This document shows, one piece after another, positions 4,693 to 6,116 of a stretch of 6,116 nucleotides of DNA. The stretch covers positions 1 through 6,116 of the forward strand of contig CAIMDR010000001.1 in NCBI GenBank assembly GCA_903839795.1, read 5' to 3'. The position numbers were made by a program, and so were the translations under genes. The notes beneath the pieces are model-generated. The model was not told the DNA's origin and did no database searches. It saw only the letters and a list, made by a program, of their open reading frames with translations. This DNA is from an uncultured Methylococcaceae bacterium (GTDB lineage: Bacteria > Pseudomonadota > Gammaproteobacteria > Methylococcales > Methylomonadaceae). The first letter of the stretch is position 1. Each line of letters opens with the position of its first letter.

Positions 4693-6116
4693 TTATAACG
4701 GTTCAAACAAGGCGGTAAGATCTTCAGCAGTCAGTTTTAATGACTCTTCTTTAGCGCCGCCTTTATAAATACTTTCGGCCAGTGCGCGTTTTCTATCCTG
4801 CATGGCAATAATTTTTTCTTCAACTGTATTTTCAGTAATTAGTTTGTAGACAAAAACCGGCTTATCCTGACCTATGCGATGTGCGCGGTCGGCGGCCTGG
4901 CTTTCTGCCGCCGGATTCCACCAAGGGTCGTAAATAATAACGGTATCCGCTTCAGTCAGATTTAAACCGACTCCACCTGCCTTTAGGCTGATAAGAAAAA
5001 CATCCACGGCGCCGCTTTTAAACAGTTCAATCGCTTCGTCGCGTTTGCGGGTTTGGCCGGTCAGTTTGCTGTAAGCAATTTTTCGGGTATTTAATTCATC
5101 TTCAATCAAGGCAATCATGCGGGTGAACTGTGAAAAAATCAGAATGCGTCGGCCTTCTTCCAGTTGTTCCGGCAATAGCTCCATCAACAGGTCAAGCTTG
5201 GCTGATTCTTTTACTTTTAGGGCTTCTTTTAGCGATAGCGTGCGCGGATCACAGCAGGTCTGGCGCAGCTTTAGCAAGGCATCCAAAATGGTGATATGGC
5301 TGCGTGACAAGCCTTTTTCGGCAATCGCGTCACGGACTTTTTTCTCCATCGTCAGGCGGATGCTTTCGTATAAAGCGGCCTGTTTTGGATGCAGGGGTAC
5401 TGAACGAATAATTTCAGTTTTAGGCGGCAATTCATTGGCGACTTCCTGTTTGGTTCGACGCAGCATAAAAGGCGCAAGACGATTTGACAGCCGTAGTCGT
5501 TGTTCGCTATCACCATAAACTTCAATAGGCGTGCGGAAGCGTTTTTTAAAGGTGGCATTGTCACTTAAAAAACCAGGCATCAAGAAATCAAATTGCGCCC
5601 AAAGTTCGCCTAAATGATTTTCCATGGGCGTACCGGTTAAACACAAGCGGTGATTGGTTTTAATCTGGCGCACCATTTGGGCCGCTATCGAAGTCGGATT
5701 TTTAATGGTTTGGGCTTCGTCCAAAATCAAATAATGATAGTCATGCTTAAGCAGGGTTTCGTCGTCTCTGCTTAACAATGGATAAGTCGTCAGTACCAGA
5801 TCATAGTCATTGATTTGATCGAACAACTGTTTGCGGTCTGCACCCTGCAAGGTTAATACTTTTAGCTCTGGCGTAAAGCGTTCGGTTTCACGTCGCCAGT
5901 TGCTCATCAAGCTGGTGGGGGCAATAATTAAACAGGGCAGCGTCATCCGGCCACTTTGTTTTTCAAGTAACAAATGTGTGAGTGTTTGAACGGTTTTGCC
6001 TAATCCCATATCGTCCGCAAGAATGCCGCCGAATTTATATTCGCGCAAGAACTGCAACCAGTTAAGTCCCTGTTGTTGGTAATGGCGCAAGTCTGCCTGC
6101 AAGTTGACAGGCAAGG
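4693..6116 (-). CDS. Snf2-family DEAD/DEAH-type helicase/ATPase, N-terminus beyond the window
   Basis: C-terminal part (about 474 codons) of a bacterial Snf2 ATPase; the frame stays open to the right edge, and there is no real start inside (the codon at 6114 is TTG within the conserved LRxYQ-x-GLxWL lead-in). Such proteins translocate on double-stranded DNA and remodel protein-DNA complexes. Counting from 6114: Walker A DDMGLGKT (34-41), motif Ia IIAPTSL (63-69), DEAQ box (132-135), TGTPMEN (160-166), FMLRRTK (216-222), helicase C-terminal domain with IFSQF (326-330), KAGGVGLNLT (378-387) and QAADRAHRIGQ (406-416). The tail LTAEDLTALFEPL matches the normal end of the family. All ATPase motifs are intact. 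In full-length relatives an N-terminal SWIM zinc-finger/accessory region of several hundred residues usually precedes this; here it is outside. The stop is 3 bases from the next gene, a tight and functionally unexplained linkage. Confidence 0.95.
   Translation of the reverse strand, partial: LPVNLQADLRHYQQQGLNWLQFLREYKFGGILADDMGLGKTVQTLTHLLLEKQSGRMTLPCLIIAPTSLMSNWRRETERFTPELKVLTLQGADRKQLFDQINDYDLVLTTYPLLSRDDETLLKHDYHYLILDEAQTIKNPTSIAAQMVRQIKTNHRLCLTGTPMENHLGELWAQFDFLMPGFLSDNATFKKRFRTPIEVYGDSEQRLRLSNRLAPFMLRRTKQEVANELPPKTEIIRSVPLHPKQAALYESIRLTMEKKVRDAIAEKGLSRSHITILDALLKLRQTCCDPRTLSLKEALKVKESAKLDLLMELLPEQLEEGRRILIFSQFTRMIALIEDELNTRKIAYSKLTGQTRKRDEAIELFKSGAVDVFLISLKAGGVGLNLTEADTVIIYDPWWNPAAESQAADRAHRIGQDKPVFVYKLITENTVEEKIIAMQDRKRALAESIYKGGAKEESLKLTAEDLTALFEPL

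Noticed and set aside
5117..5518. Plus-strand open frame opposite the Snf2 helicase
   Set aside because: Antisense to conserved helicase domain sequence; Ser/Arg-rich shadow translation.

Overview
This 6.1-kb window carries six protein-coding genes, all on the minus strand. Two are cut by the window edges. I see no tRNA, rRNA, CRISPR array, transposase or prophage gene. The proteins point to a gammaproteobacterium: the phosphatidylserine decarboxylase and the response regulator both read closely on to their Escherichia coli counterparts (Psd, UvrY). The palindromic GTCGGGTT/AACCCGAC repeat and the pair of 'rSAM/selenodomain-associated' transferases would suit a methanotroph-like lineage (Methylococcales), but that placement is from memory and is only a guess.

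In the direction of transcription (right to left), the first block is 6116-3258. It holds the C-terminal ATPase part of a Snf2-family helicase, then, 3 bases later, a GT2-fold transferase of the TIGR04283 type, and after a short gap its usual partner, a CofC/MobA-like transferase of the TIGR04282 type. The spacing suggests an operon. These two transferase families typically co-occur with radical SAM/Cys-rich proteins and are often labelled 'arsenosugar biosynthesis' in databases. No such radical SAM gene lies in this window, so the substrate is unknown.

Next comes a 341-bp non-coding stretch with several small inverted repeats, then a gene for an unrecognised lipoprotein (2916-2143). A 154-bp AT-rich gap with a long hairpin follows, then a GacA/UvrY-family response regulator (1987-1343). 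This regulator lacks the phosphoacceptor aspartate (Gly54) and the conserved Thr switch residue (Phe82), although the rest of the receiver pocket and the DNA-binding domain are intact. It is the most unusual item here.

The last block is queF (1231-830), for the final step of preQ1 synthesis in the queuosine tRNA-modification pathway, then a three-armed REP-like palindromic element, then psd (742 to the left edge), for phosphatidylethanolamine synthesis. These are housekeeping genes with no evident functional link to each other or to the regulator. No complete new defence or biosynthetic system is visible. The leads worth following are the phosphorylation-site-less regulator, the coupled helicase/transferase block, and the structured intergenic repeats.
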